This document shows positions 16,968-26,616 of a stretch of DNA of 64,000 nt, piece after piece. A program made the translations under genes and the position numbers. How positions within the stretch are numbered: position 1 is the first letter of the stretch; every line of letters starts with the position of its first letter. Source of the DNA: Methanoregula sp. UBA64 (lineage in GTDB: Archaea > Halobacteriota > Methanomicrobia > Methanomicrobiales > Methanospirillaceae); contig NZ_DAQC01000008.1 in assembly GCF_002502735.1 (NCBI RefSeq), positions 62,001 through 126,000 of the forward strand, written 5' to 3'. The notes beneath the pieces are model-generated. The model saw only the letters and a list, made by a program, of their open reading frames with translations, made no database searches and was not told the origin of the DNA.

Positions 16968-18404
16968 TTATGCCCCGCCCTGCCGGTTGATCACGAGCAG
17001 GCGCTGTTCGGTCATCTCTTCTATCGCGTACCGCGGCCCTTCGCGGCCGGTGCCGGAACCCTTGGTTCCGCCGTACGGCATGTGGTCGGCCCGGAACGTG
17101 GGGATGTCGTTTACCTGCACGCAGCCCACCTCCATCTCCTCGAAGGCAGAGAACGCCCGGTCGATATCCTGCGTGAAGATCCCGGCCTGGAGCCCGTACT
17201 CGCCATCGTTTGCCAGCCGTACCGCCTCTTCGAACGTGTCGTACGGGACAAGCGAGATCACCGGGGCAAAGACCTCCTCGCAGTTCACCCGCATGCCGGG
17301 ACTGGTGCCTTCAAGGATCGTCGGGGCAAACATCGTGCCTTCGAGCGTGCCGCCGCAGAGGCAGCGGGCTCCCTGCCGGACGGCATCCTGCACCTTTGCA
17401 TATGCCTGTTCGGCCTTGATACGGTCGAGCATCGGGCCGATATCGGTTGCCGGGTCCCGGGGGTCCCCGAAGACGAGCTTGCTGGCCGCGGCAAGGATCA
17501 GGTCGCGGGCCTTGTCGTACACCGGCCGGTGGATGAGGACGCGCTGTACCGAGATGCAGACCTGCCCGGCATTGGTAAACCCGCCGGTGGCGATCCGCGA
17601 CGCCGCGTACGCGAGGTTTGCATCCTCGTGCACGATCACGGCCGCGTTCCCGCCCAGTTCGAGGCACACCTTCTTCCTTCCCGCGATCTCCCGCAGGTGC
17701 CACCCGACCGGGCAGCTGCCGGTAAACGAGAGGTACGCGATCCGGGGATCTTTTGCCAGCTGCTCTGCCCGGCCGACCGGGCAGGGGAGGACGCTGATGG
17801 CATCGGGCGGCAGCCCGGCTTCAACGGCCATATCCCCGAGGAGCAGGCTCGATACCGGGGTCGCGGACGAGGGCTTGAGGATCACGGAGTTCCCGGCCGC
17901 AATTGCCGGGGCGAGCTTGTGGCAGGCGAGATTCAAGGGAAAATTGAACGGCACGATCCCGAGCACCGGCCCGAGCGGGAAGCGCCGCAGGTAGCCGGTC
18001 CGGCCCTCGCTCTCGCTCCCCCAGTCAAGGGGGATGATCTCGCCATAGATCCTCTTTGCCTCCTCTGCCGCGGTCCGGACCGTAGTCTCTGCCCGGGCAA
18101 CTTCCGTTGCGGCAAACTTTCGGGTCTTGCCGCCTTCCATCACCAGGACTTCCGCGAGCTCGCCGGATCGTTCGTGGATCCGGCAGGCAAGGGTATCGAG
18201 AATCCGGGCCCGGGCGTGGGTGGAGAGCACGCGGGTCTCCTCAAACCCCCGCGAGGCCGCGGCTACCGCTTCCTTGATCTCGACCGGTCCGGCCTGGCAG
18301 ACCTCTGCATACACCTCGCCGGTGTAGGGGAACCGGACCTTTGCAATCTCCTGCGTTACCTTCTTCTTTCCCCCGATAAGGACCGGGTAGGGCGACTGTT
18401 CCAT
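16968..18404 (-). CDS. NAD(P)-dependent aldehyde dehydrogenase (lactaldehyde dehydrogenase-like)
   Basis: A 478-residue aldehyde dehydrogenase. The general-base Glu lies in CLELGGNAAVIV (near residue 255), the catalytic Cys in FTNAGQVCISVQRV (near residue 290) and the cofactor region in GIVPFNFPLNLACHKLAPAI. The sequence resembles CofA-type lactaldehyde dehydrogenase, which makes lactate for coenzyme F420, and also NADP-dependent glyceraldehyde-3-phosphate dehydrogenases; I cannot decide between them. It ends 7 nt before the frameshifted LOG-like gene, with which it forms a two-gene unit. Confidence 0.88.
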   Translation of the reverse strand: MEQSPYPVLIGGKKKVTQEIAKVRFPYTGEVYAEVCQAGPVEIKEAVAAASRGFEETRVLSTHARARILDTLACRIHERSGELAEVLVMEGGKTRKFAATEVARAETTVRTAAEEAKRIYGEIIPLDWGSESEGRTGYLRRFPLGPVLGIVPFNFPLNLACHKLAPAIAAGNSVILKPSSATPVSSLLLGDMAVEAGLPPDAISVLPCPVGRAEQLAKDPRIAYLSFTGSCPVGWHLREIAGRKKVCLELGGNAAVIVHEDANLAYAASRIATGGFTNAGQVCISVQRVLIHRPVYDKARDLILAAASKLVFGDPRDPATDIGPMLDRIKAEQAYAKVQDAVRQGARCLCGGTLEGTMFAPTILEGTSPGMRVNCEEVFAPVISLVPYDTFEEAVRLANDGEYGLQAGIFTQDIDRAFSAFEEMEVGCVQVNDIPTFRADHMPYGGTKGSGTGREGPRYAIEEMTEQRLLVINRQGGA

Positions 18405-18545
18405 AATTCTGCTCCAAAAATTCCTGGCACCTGGGCCGGGAGGTTTTTGTCAGCCGGCACATTCCCTGCCGGACAGCTGTTTTTACGATAACAGCATCCT
18501 CCCGTATCCATAAAGACGTGACGGTCGGGGGGGCTGTTGGCAGGT

Positions 18546-20357
18546 TCAGGCTGCCGGTTCCCGGCAGGATCGCTCCGGCACGAAGATCTCGAACCGGGCT
18601 CCTTCCCCGGGCGTGCCGGTCTCTGTGATCGTGATGCCGTTAAGGGCGAGGATCTCCCGGGACAAAAAGAGGCCAAAACCGGTATTTTTCCCAAAGCCCA
18701 TCTCGAAGATCCGTTCCTTATCCTCCCCGGGGACACCGACACCGTTGTCCTCGTACACGATACAAGTACCATGATCGCCCGGCCCGGTAGTAACCGAGAT
18801 CCGGGAAAGCTGCCTCCCGCCATACCGCAGCGAATCCTCGATAAGGTTGTAGGAGACCTTGGAAAAGAGGGGATCGACATAGATCTCGGTGTCCTTCTGC
18901 GGAAGTGAAAGTACCACATCCTCCAGCGGGAGTTGTGCTGCAACATGGGTAAAGATCTCTTTGAGGCTGAGCCACTTTGGCGACATCAGCCCCACCTCCC
19001 CGTAATCCCGGGTGAACCGGAGCTGTTCTGCCAGTGTCCCTGCTATCGAGTCCATCCGGTTCAGGTACCCGTCGAGCCGGCCGGAGTCGCCCACGTGCGC
19101 CTTGGAGAGATCCAAGAACCCGCGGAGGGCGGAAAGCTGGTTGCTGAAATCGTGCCGGGTGACACGCGAGAGGAGGAGCAGTTTCCCGTTGACTGCCTGG
19201 AGGGTGTCCTCGATGCTTTTGCGGTCGGAGACATCGGTATAGTAATTCAGCGACGAAGGTTCCCCGCCCCAGGTAACGGCCACCGATTTTACATCGAACC
19301 AGCGCGAAAGGCCAGACTTCGTGCGGAGCCGGAACGAGTAGAGACTTCCTTTGCTGCGGCCATGGATCTGGTGGTTATGATTTGCGGATACCAGTTCCCG
19401 GTCATCGGGATGGGTAAATTCCAGGTACGGTCGCGAGAGAACCTCGTCCAGCGTGTATCCCACGGCATCCAGCCCGAACCGGTTCATGAACCGGACATAC
19501 TCCCCCTGGATGACCGAGATCGCCAGGGGCGCATTTTCTACCAGGAACCGGTACCGCTCCTCGCTCTCTTTGAGCGCCAGCGCGATCTTTTTTTGCGCGG
19601 TCATGTCGGTGCCGATGCACAGCATCCCGGTAAATTCACCCTCTGCATCGAACAGGGGCTTGTTCCACCACTGGATCCAGACCCGTTCGCCGTTCTTTTT
19701 GATATTCTCGTTCTCATTGTGGGCATAGGCCCCGGGACTGCGCACGATCTCTGCGAGCAGGTTTGCAAGGTCCCGCTCCGATTCTGACTCCGTGGGCGGG
19801 ACAATGGTGCCCACCAGAGACCGGCCAAGGATCTCTTCGCTGGAGAACCCGAAAAACTGCTGGGCGTACTCGTTAAAGAACGTAAGATTCCCGTTGCGGT
19901 CGCACTTTAAGATGATATTATTCGCATTCTCGACAAGCTCGCGGTACTTCTCCTCGCTTGCCCGTACCGATTCCCACGCCCTCCTGCGATCGATCGCTTT
20001 TTTGAGCTTGTGCGCCAGCTCGGCGTACTGTGCTTTCTGGTCGCCGCCTTTCTGGAGATAGAAATCCACGCCGCAGTCGATGGCACGTATAACTACCTCC
20101 TCCCGGCCCCGGCCGGTGAAAAGGATAAACGGGAGATCGCCATGCACCTTACGGATCTCCCGGAGGAACGCGAGACCGTCCATCCCCGGCATCTGGTAAT
20201 CGGAGACAACGGCATCGCAGGGTTCCGACGAGAGCTTCCGGATTGCATCTGCTGCCGACTCTGCGGTGTCAACGCTAAAATTTTCGGTCCGCTCCAGGAA
20301 CAGCTTCGAGAGTTCAAGGATGGCCGGTTCGTCATCGACGCAGAGGATACGGTACAT
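18546..20357 (-). CDS. Receiver-PAS-PAS hybrid histidine kinase
   Basis: A 603-residue cytoplasmic sensor. Order: receiver domain (ILCVDDEPAILELSK, phospho-acceptor Asp in VVSDYQMPGMDG, Lys in YLQKGGD), residues 1-120; PAS 1 (ILKCDRNGNLTFFNEYAQQFFG), about 140-260; PAS 2 (SVIQGEYVRFMNRFGLDAVG), about 275-390; dimerisation segment with the likely phospho-His in TRHDFSNQLSALRGFLDL, near residue 410; then an HATPase domain with G1 DNGVGVPGED and G2 GFGKNTGFGLFLSREI. The N-box reads IEDSL where an Asn is usual one residue earlier. Receiver-first kinases of this kind are common in Methanomicrobiales. No dedicated output regulator is next to it. Confidence 0.9.
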   Translation of the reverse strand: MYRILCVDDEPAILELSKLFLERTENFSVDTAESAADAIRKLSSEPCDAVVSDYQMPGMDGLAFLREIRKVHGDLPFILFTGRGREEVVIRAIDCGVDFYLQKGGDQKAQYAELAHKLKKAIDRRRAWESVRASEEKYRELVENANNIILKCDRNGNLTFFNEYAQQFFGFSSEEILGRSLVGTIVPPTESESERDLANLLAEIVRSPGAYAHNENENIKKNGERVWIQWWNKPLFDAEGEFTGMLCIGTDMTAQKKIALALKESEERYRFLVENAPLAISVIQGEYVRFMNRFGLDAVGYTLDEVLSRPYLEFTHPDDRELVSANHNHQIHGRSKGSLYSFRLRTKSGLSRWFDVKSVAVTWGGEPSSLNYYTDVSDRKSIEDTLQAVNGKLLLLSRVTRHDFSNQLSALRGFLDLSKAHVGDSGRLDGYLNRMDSIAGTLAEQLRFTRDYGEVGLMSPKWLSLKEIFTHVAAQLPLEDVVLSLPQKDTEIYVDPLFSKVSYNLIEDSLRYGGRQLSRISVTTGPGDHGTCIVYEDNGVGVPGEDKERIFEMGFGKNTGFGLFLSREILALNGITITETGTPGEGARFEIFVPERSCREPAA

Positions 20358-20503
20358 CGTTACTATTGTTCGTACCCGCGGGGATATTTAACCATACCGG
20401 AATGTTTCTGTCATAAACCACCCCTGTACAGCGCAGGTGCTGCATGGAGGATCCTGAGGGTAATTCCGGTAAAAACTACTTTGTCCTTATACCGCCAACC
20501 CAT

Positions 20504-20543
20504 ACCGGTACAACCGGGCGTCCAGTACCGGTACACCTGAGGG
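20504..20543 (+). promoter_or_regulatory. Tandem palindromic decamers and ribosome site before ileS
   Basis: TACCGGTACA occurs twice as a perfect direct repeat, at 20504-20513 and 20526-20535, 22 bp apart (about two helical turns); the cores are themselves palindromic, so CCGGTAC and GTACCGG can also pair across a 12-nt loop. A TATA-like CTTATA lies just upstream near 20488, and the GAGGG ribosome site is at 20539-20543, 7 nt before the TTG start. This looks like a tandem operator or leader hairpin. Confidence 0.4.
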
Positions 20544-20550
20544 ATTCCAA

Positions 20551-23500
20551 TTGAAGGAAGTCACCGCAAATTTTTCCGCGAAAGATATCGAACGTGAGGT
20601 GCAGGAGTTCTGGCGCACCCACGATACGTACAAGGCAGTAAAGGAACAGCGCGAGCGCTCCGGCCGGGCGTTCTTCTTTGTGGACGGGCCGCCGTACACC
20701 ACGGGCCAGATCCATCTCGGCACCGCGTGGAACAAGATCATAAAAGACTCGATCCTGCGCTACCACCGGATGAACGGGAAAAACGTGATCGACCGGGCCG
20801 GCTACGATATGCACGGCCTCCCGATCGAAGTCAAAGTCGAGCAGAAGCTGGGCTTTGCCTCGAAAAAGGATATCGAGACCTTCGGGATCGAGAAGTTCAT
20901 CCACGAGTGCCGGGAGTTTGCCATAAAGAACAAGGAACTGATGGACGCCCAGTTCGAGAACCTCGGGATCTGGATGGATTTTAAAAATGCGTACCAGACG
21001 ATCAAGCCCTGGTACGTGGAGGCCGCGTGGTGGACGCTCGCAAAAGCCCAGGAGAAGGGGATGCTCGAACGCGGGTACCGGGTCGTGAACTGGTGCCCCC
21101 GGTGCGAGACGGCGATCGCGGACGCCGAGGTCGAGTACTGGGACGAGACCGACCCTTCCGTCTTTGTGAAGTTCCCGATCAGGGGAAAAACTGACGAGTA
21201 CCTCGTCATCTGGACGACAACGCCCTGGACGCTTCCCGCGAACGTCGCGGTCGCGGTAGGTAAGGAGTTCGTGTACGCCCGGGTCCATGCCGAGAAGAAC
21301 GGGCACGAAGAGTTCCTCTGGGTGGCTGAGGACCTTGTCAAGTCCGTGCTCAAGAAGGGACGGTACCAGAAGTTCGATATTTTGGAGAAGAAGAACGGCG
21401 CCGATCTGGTCGGCTGGGAATACGACTCCCCGCTGCTCGAAAAAGTCCCGCTCCAGAAGGAGATCGCCCACCGGGTCGTTGCCGCGGACTTTGTGGCAAT
21501 GGAAAATACCGGCATGGTTCACATTGCGCCGGGCCACGGGTGGGACGACTACGTGCTCGGGACAAAGGAGAAGCTCGCCATCGTCTGCCCGGTGGACGGG
21601 GCAGGGAAGTTCCGGCCCGAGGCCGGGATCTTTGCCGGCAAATTTGTCCGGGACGCAAACCAGGACGTGCTCGACGCCCTTGGCGAGCGCCTGCTTGCAA
21701 CCGAGAAGATCACCCACCGGTACGGCCACTGCTGGCGCTGCAAGACACCGATCATCTTCCGCGCCACCTCCCAGTGGTTCCTCAAAGCCTCCGAGATGCG
21801 GGACCTCATGCTCTCCGAGGTCAAAAAGGTCACGTGGTACCCCGAGTGGGCCGGCAGCGCCCGGTTCTACGACTGGATCAAGGAGGCCCGGGACTGGTGC
21901 GTATCCCGCCAGCGCTACTGGGGCATCCCGATCCCGGTCTGGGTCTGCGACAAATGCGATCAGTACCGGGTCATCGGCACGATTGCCGAACTCGAAAAAG
22001 CAAGCGGGCAGGCCGTTCCCGATCCCCACCGCCCGTTCGTGGACAAGGTCACGATCCCCTGCGCGTGCGGCGGCACGATGAAGCGGGTCGGGGACATCTT
22101 CGATGTCTGGTTCGACTCCGCGGTCGCATCGTGGGCAACGGTCGGCTTCCCGGCAAAGACCGAAGAGTTCGAAAAACTCTGGCCTGCGGACTTCATCACC
22201 GAGGGGCAGGACCAGACCCGGGGCTGGTTCTACTCGCAGCTCGGCGCAAGTACGATCGCATTCGGGAAAGCGCCGTACAAGAGCGTCTGCATGCATGGCT
22301 TTGCGCTCGATGCCGAAGGCCGCAAGATGTCAAAGAGCCTCGGGAACGTGGTCGCTCCCGAGGAGGTTGTGGCAAAAGTCGGGGTCGATGTGCTCCGGCT
22401 CTACGTGCTCTCCAGCTCTGCACCCTGGGACGACTTAAAGTTCAACTGGGACGGGGTTGCGACCGTCAACCGCACGATAAACATCCTCTGGAACGTGTAC
22501 CGGTTCCCGATGCCGTACATGATCCTCGACACGTTCGAGCCCGAGGCAAAGGACGGGACGTGGGACGGTTCGTTTATCCGGTCGCACCTCCGCGAGCTTC
22601 CCGATGAGGACCGCTGGATCGTTTCACGGATTAACACGGTCGCCGGCATTGTCGATGCCGCGACAAAAGAGTGCCAGCTCCACCGGGCAACCCGGGAGAT
22701 CCTCAACTTCATCCTCGAAGACCTCTCGCGCTGGTACGTCCAGCTGGTCCGGCCCCGGATGTGGCTCGAAGGCGAGTCCGAGCAGAAGATCTTTGCCTAC
22801 GAGACGATCTACTACGTGATGCGCCGGCTCGTCGGCCTCATGGCGCCGTTTGCCCCGCACATCACCGAAGAGATCTACCGGAACCTCCGGTGCGCCAATG
22901 ACCCGGCGAGCGTGCACATGCTCGACTGGCAGGCCTGCGACAATGCGCTCGTCAACCACGAGCTCGAACACGCCATGGAGCTCGCCCGCTCGTTCGACGA
23001 CGCGGTCCAGAACGCACGGCAGGCAGGAAAGAGGAAACTGCGCTGGCCGGTGGGCGAGGTCGTGATCGTGACGGCAAAACCGGAAGTAAAGGACGCCGTC
23101 GCCCGGCTTAACGCGATCTGCATGGACCGGGCCAATGCCCGCAAAGTCACGGTCGTGATGGGCCGCTGGGAGCGGATCGGGTGGCACGCGGAGCCGGTGA
23201 TGAAGGCGCTCGGGAAAGGGTTCGGGAAGAATTCCTTTGCGGTCAAGGGCCTCATCGAAGCAGCGGACGGGAACGCGATCAAGGCGGCAGTCGATGCCGG
23301 GCAGACGTACACGCTCGAAAAGGACGGCGCGAAGTTCGAGATCGGCACCGACCACGTGACGTTTACGGAGAAAATGCCGACCGATATCTTCTCGGCCCCG
23401 ATGGAGGACGCGACGGTGTACGTGGACGTTGCCCTCACGCCCGATCTCGAAGCGGAAGGCTATGCCCGCGAGATCATCCGCCGGATCCAGGAGATGCGCC

Positions 23501-23733
23501 GGCAGCTCGATCTCGCGGTCGAGGACTTCATCGCGGTCGATGTGGCGGTCAAGGACGAGCGGGTCTGCACTCTCGTGGGAGCAGGCTGGAAACCCGGGAT
23601 TGCCGAAGAGGTCCGGGCAAAGACGCTTGCGCTCCACAATGCTGCGGAGCCGGCTCCGTCATCATACCAGTTATCCAAAGACTGGGATGTCGAAGGGATC
23701 GCGATGACCATCGGGATCTCGAAGGCGGCGTAA
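20551..23733 (+). CDS. ileS: Isoleucyl-tRNA synthetase
   Basis: A 1060-residue class I synthetase. The HIGH-type motif is in TTGQIHLGTAWNKIIKD (residues about 51-67) and KMSKS in EGRKMSKSLGNV (near residue 595). The editing domain and zinc-binding Cys pairs (CPRCE, CWRCKT, CDKCDQ) are present, and the WDGVATVNRT segment marks the start of the anticodon-binding region. It is the archaeal/eukaryotic long form. The start is TTG with a GAGGG site 7 nt upstream; no ATG fits. T-rich sequence around 23755-23761 follows the stop and probably ends the transcript. Confidence 0.97.
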   Translation: MKEVTANFSAKDIEREVQEFWRTHDTYKAVKEQRERSGRAFFFVDGPPYTTGQIHLGTAWNKIIKDSILRYHRMNGKNVIDRAGYDMHGLPIEVKVEQKLGFASKKDIETFGIEKFIHECREFAIKNKELMDAQFENLGIWMDFKNAYQTIKPWYVEAAWWTLAKAQEKGMLERGYRVVNWCPRCETAIADAEVEYWDETDPSVFVKFPIRGKTDEYLVIWTTTPWTLPANVAVAVGKEFVYARVHAEKNGHEEFLWVAEDLVKSVLKKGRYQKFDILEKKNGADLVGWEYDSPLLEKVPLQKEIAHRVVAADFVAMENTGMVHIAPGHGWDDYVLGTKEKLAIVCPVDGAGKFRPEAGIFAGKFVRDANQDVLDALGERLLATEKITHRYGHCWRCKTPIIFRATSQWFLKASEMRDLMLSEVKKVTWYPEWAGSARFYDWIKEARDWCVSRQRYWGIPIPVWVCDKCDQYRVIGTIAELEKASGQAVPDPHRPFVDKVTIPCACGGTMKRVGDIFDVWFDSAVASWATVGFPAKTEEFEKLWPADFITEGQDQTRGWFYSQLGASTIAFGKAPYKSVCMHGFALDAEGRKMSKSLGNVVAPEEVVAKVGVDVLRLYVLSSSAPWDDLKFNWDGVATVNRTINILWNVYRFPMPYMILDTFEPEAKDGTWDGSFIRSHLRELPDEDRWIVSRINTVAGIVDAATKECQLHRATREILNFILEDLSRWYVQLVRPRMWLEGESEQKIFAYETIYYVMRRLVGLMAPFAPHITEEIYRNLRCANDPASVHMLDWQACDNALVNHELEHAMELARSFDDAVQNARQAGKRKLRWPVGEVVIVTAKPEVKDAVARLNAICMDRANARKVTVVMGRWERIGWHAEPVMKALGKGFGKNSFAVKGLIEAADGNAIKAAVDAGQTYTLEKDGAKFEIGTDHVTFTEKMPTDIFSAPMEDATVYVDVALTPDLEAEGYAREIIRRIQEMRRQLDLAVEDFIAVDVAVKDERVCTLVGAGWKPGIAEEVRAKTLALHNAAEPAPSSYQLSKDWDVEGIAMTIGISKAA

Positions 23734-23753
23734 TTCCGTAAAAAGGACGTTCA

Positions 23754-23764
23754 TTTTTTTAATC
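23754..23764 (+). terminator. T-run terminator after ileS
   Basis: An oligo-T stretch on the plus strand about 20 nt after the ileS stop, in the space between converging genes. Archaeal RNA polymerase ends transcription at such runs. Confidence 0.5.
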
Positions 23765-23774
23765 TGTTTTGATC

Positions 23775-24131
23775 TTATCGCGAGAGCGGCCGCATCCGGA
23801 TCCGCTCATCTTCAATAACTGAGAAATGGCCCGCCCAGTCCTGGCGCGATCGGATTATTTCCCGGATATATTCTGCCAGATCCGACGGATCCTTTTTGAA
23901 TACACGTATCAGGATAATGCCCGGGCAGGGGGCTGCCTGATCGCGTATTGCCAGTTCGCCGAAATCCTTGTCAAATGTCAGGATGATCCGGTTTTTCCGG
24001 CGAGCCTGATGCAGGACTTCGGCATCCGGGACACCGGGCGATTCCTCGCGAATCCATACAACATCGTGCCCATCTTTCAAAAGATCCCGGACAATCGATG
24101 CCGGTATATTCTCATCGGCAAGCAGGTTCAT
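23775..24131 (-). CDS. DUF5615 family PIN-like toxin
   Basis: A 118-residue protein starting MNLLADENIPASIVRDLL, the DUF5615 signature: acidic Asp-Glu near the start, a second acid in VPDAEVL, and LTFDKDFGELA, together forming a Mut7-C/PIN-like nuclease site. Partner of the DUF433 gene directly upstream, with which it overlaps by ATGA. The pair is widely regarded as a type II toxin-antitoxin module, the nuclease being the toxin. The ATG at 24131 is supported by that overlap; the longer open frame upstream is out of register with the antitoxin. Confidence 0.88.
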   Translation of the reverse strand: MNLLADENIPASIVRDLLKDGHDVVWIREESPGVPDAEVLHQARRKNRIILTFDKDFGELAIRDQAAPCPGIILIRVFKKDPSDLAEYIREIIRSRQDWAGHFSVIEDERIRMRPLSR

Positions 24132-24376
24132 CCGGCAATCTTTTCCTGCGGGGATGTAGAATAGACTCGCTCGGATCTGACAATTTCCTGGGCATAGCGT
24201 ATGCAGGCAAGGATATCCTCGTGCTCCAGTCCCGGATACTCCTTGAGGATCATCGCTTCCTGCCAGCCGGATGCGAGGAGTTCGAGAACAAGATCGACTG
24301 AGATCCGTGTCCCCCGGATCACCGGTTTGCCGGCCAGGATAGAGGGATCCAGAACAATCCGTGAGACCGTATTCAT
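24128..24376 (-). CDS. DUF433 family antitoxin
   Basis: An 82-residue protein with the complete DUF433 pattern: IVLDPSILAGKPVIRGTRIS then VDLVLELLASGWQEAMIL and the closing helix DILACIRYAQEIVRSE. It is a small winged-helix DNA-binding domain that likely represses its own promoter and neutralises the DUF5615 partner. The start at 24376 (MNTVSRIVLDP) fits the family; a start 7 codons earlier is also open. Confidence 0.88.
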   Translation of the reverse strand: MNTVSRIVLDPSILAGKPVIRGTRISVDLVLELLASGWQEAMILKEYPGLEHEDILACIRYAQEIVRSERVYSTSPQEKIAG

Positions 24377-24703
24377 GAAGAACAATGGGGGCGGCAAATA
24401 TTATACCTATGCCCGGAATCCCATAACTCCAGTTCAAAAAATGCAGAATCTTCCCAGATGCCCCTCACAGCCTCATATCTTCGTTCTGTCAGATCCACAT
24501 CCCCCGGCACCTTTCCAAAAATTTCAGCCACGGGAAATGTGCTATTAGGTGCGTTTTCCTCCGGGGGTAAAACCCGGATTTTTCCCAAATTCGTGCGGGT
24601 TTTGCAGGAATATGTGCGTATTTGTCAAGAACAGGGAGTATTCCGGGGCCATTGCGTGCCTGGATTAGTGAGCGTCTATGATCCCGGGAAAACGATAAAA
24701 AGA
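24377..24703. other. Intergenic region with one GC hairpin
   Basis: No supported gene. TCCGGG (24560-24565) pairs with CCCGGA (24573-24578) and is followed by five T, which looks like a terminator on the plus strand although no plus-strand gene ends nearby. The promoter of the DUF433/DUF5615 pair must lie at the left end. Confidence 0.4.
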
Positions 24704-25651
24704 TCAGAAGATCTTTTTTCTCCACATCAGGATGCCCATAGCAGCCGAGATCATAAACGAGATGATAAAGATCGTCTCGAACGCAAACGGCCGGCCGGCG
24801 AGCGGGATATCGCCCACGTTCATCCCGTAGAAACTGGCAATCATCGTGGGGATCGCAAGGATGATCGTGACCGAGGCCAAGAACTTCATCACGATGTTTA
24901 GGTTGTTCGAAATGATCGTTGCAAACGTATCGGTCATACCGTTGATGATGTGCAGGTAGATCTGCGACATCTCGAGCGCCTGCTTGTTCTCGATGATAAC
25001 ATCGTCGAGGAGCTCTGAATCCTCCTCGTACATCCGCAGGGGTTTGACCCGCATGATCCGTTCGAGTACCACTTCGTTGCTCTTGAGCGAGGTCGAGAAG
25101 TAGATGAGGCTCTTTTGCATCTCCATCATATGGAAGAGTTCCTCGTTCTTTAAGGACCGGTGAAGCTCGGATTCGATATGCGAGATCGATTTCTCGATCT
25201 GGCGGAGGTTGTGCAGGTACAGGGACGCGTTCCGGTAAAAGATCTGGAACAAAAACCGGGTCTTCTTGAACGTTGCGAAGTGCCGGACCTTTCCGGACAG
25301 GAAATCTTCGAGCAGGTGGGACTCGTACTTGCAGACCGTTATGATGTTTTTCTCGGTAACGATGATCCCGAGCGGCAGCGTTGTTAAGGTTTTGATACCC
25401 TCGTTCTCCATCATGGCCGGGATATCGATGACAACAAGCACAACCCCGTCCTCGGTATCGATACGCGGCCGTTCCTCCTCATCGAGTGCGGCCTTTAGGA
25501 AATCGAGCGGGACGTCACAGGAATCGGAAAGAGTTTTGAGCTCGTTCTCGGAGGTATTGAACAGCCGGATCCATGCGCCGTCTTCGATCGTACTGACACA
25601 GGAGGTAATGTCCCGGTCCCCGTCTTTTCTGGTAAGAATGATCTGCTGCAT
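24704..25651 (-). CDS. corA: CorA-type magnesium/divalent cation channel
   Basis: A 315-residue protein. The soluble N-terminal part (residues 1-245) has the CorA alpha/beta funnel domain and long stalk helix; two C-terminal membrane segments follow, and the first ends in the selectivity motif YGMNVGDIP. It imports Mg2+ (or Co2+/Ni2+, which methanogens need). The ATG at 25651 is preceded by GAGGAAC at a good ribosome-site distance; the open frame upstream is not used. Confidence 0.93.
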   Translation of the reverse strand: MQQIILTRKDGDRDITSCVSTIEDGAWIRLFNTSENELKTLSDSCDVPLDFLKAALDEEERPRIDTEDGVVLVVIDIPAMMENEGIKTLTTLPLGIIVTEKNIITVCKYESHLLEDFLSGKVRHFATFKKTRFLFQIFYRNASLYLHNLRQIEKSISHIESELHRSLKNEELFHMMEMQKSLIYFSTSLKSNEVVLERIMRVKPLRMYEEDSELLDDVIIENKQALEMSQIYLHIINGMTDTFATIISNNLNIVMKFLASVTIILAIPTMIASFYGMNVGDIPLAGRPFAFETIFIISFMISAAMGILMWRKKIF

Positions 25652-25747
25652 ATGTTCCTCCTGTGCATGGTCGCCTGTCCCATGGAAATTGTGCCTGTAC
25701 GGGTAGTACACGGGTAGGTACGCCCGCATCCATAATACGGTTTTCTT

Positions 25748-25763
25748 AAAAAAAAAACAAAAA
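25748..25763 (-). terminator. Terminator downstream of thg1
   Basis: A long A-run on the plus strand, which is an oligo-T run on the coding strand of thg1, lies 18-33 nt after its stop. This is enough for archaeal termination and would isolate thg1 from corA. Confidence 0.55.
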
Positions 25764-25780
25764 CAGGAACAACCCGGTTT

Positions 25781-26521
25781 TTAAGATCCCGGGCTGCCGG
25801 CGATCAGGTCTTTGAGGAAGGCCTGGCCTTCGGGAGTAGTAAAGAGCGGGAGGTCGCGGTCGGCGGCAACCGTGCTCCGCTGCACGATCACCTGCTCTTG
25901 TGTCAGCGGGTTGTAGCCCTCCTTTGTTACCGGTTTTTTGCAGACCAGGATCCCCCGACGCTGCCAGGCCGGCGTCTTTGCAAGGTTAACGCCCCGCTCA
26001 TGCATCATCTCGTGAAGTTCCTGTGCCGGAAGACCGCGGAGTTTTTCTGCCGCCTCTGCCATGCTCATTCCCTCCGAGACGAGCGCCTGCTGGCAGTATG
26101 CGTTGAGGTGGTTGCGCCATGCCTCGTCCTGCCGCCCCGCCATGTACTCAACCGCAACCTCGGGGGTCGCGATCACGATCCGGGCATCGAATGCGAGCGG
26201 CTCGTCCACACCAAGGGAGAGCGTGAGGGCGCTCGCCGCGAACGAGGCGGCAACCGAATCGATCTTCTCCACGCGGCCCGAGAACGGGAGCTCGCGGAAG
26301 TACAGGCTGATCTCATCCGAGAACGTATAGGCAAAGACCGGGGCAAGGCCACTCTCTCCCACGAGCAGCCGCGAGACCTGCTCCATCGCCCCGCTGAACC
26401 GGTCGTCAAAGGGCCGGGCAAATCCGAGTTTTTTTGTCAGGCCGTGGAATGCCCGGCCGTCGAGCCGGACAAAGACCGGGGGGACCGTGACAAGGTTTGC
26501 AAATATCTCGCGATCCTCCAT
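25781..26521 (-). CDS. thg1: tRNA(His) guanylyltransferase (Thg1 family)
   Basis: A 246-residue protein with the Thg1 catalytic elements: VFVRLDGRAFHGLTKK (metal-binding Asp, residues about 16-31) and AYTFSDEISLYF (metal-binding Asp/Glu, near residue 70). The reaction is a reverse 3'-5' nucleotide addition; archaeal members either add or repair G-1 of tRNA-His in a template-dependent way. A single gene between the corA and PRC-barrel genes, all on the minus strand. Confidence 0.92.
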   Translation of the reverse strand: MEDREIFANLVTVPPVFVRLDGRAFHGLTKKLGFARPFDDRFSGAMEQVSRLLVGESGLAPVFAYTFSDEISLYFRELPFSGRVEKIDSVAASFAASALTLSLGVDEPLAFDARIVIATPEVAVEYMAGRQDEAWRNHLNAYCQQALVSEGMSMAEAAEKLRGLPAQELHEMMHERGVNLAKTPAWQRRGILVCKKPVTKEGYNPLTQEQVIVQRSTVAADRDLPLFTTPEGQAFLKDLIAGSPGS

Positions 26522-26616
26522 GAACGATATCCTCCCCTGAATTTTTTAAAATAAGAAAAATACCCGGGGGCTGCCGGCAATAGGCCGCCCCGTATTGCCC
26601 CAGAAAAACCGTGGCT

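Noticed and set aside
16716..18491. A frame of about 591 codons on the plus strand
   Set aside because: Antisense to the aldehyde dehydrogenase gene, whose catalytic motifs are intact.
20476..22296. A frame of about 606 codons on the minus strand
   Set aside because: Antisense to ileS; acidic/Pro-rich low-quality translation with no domain.
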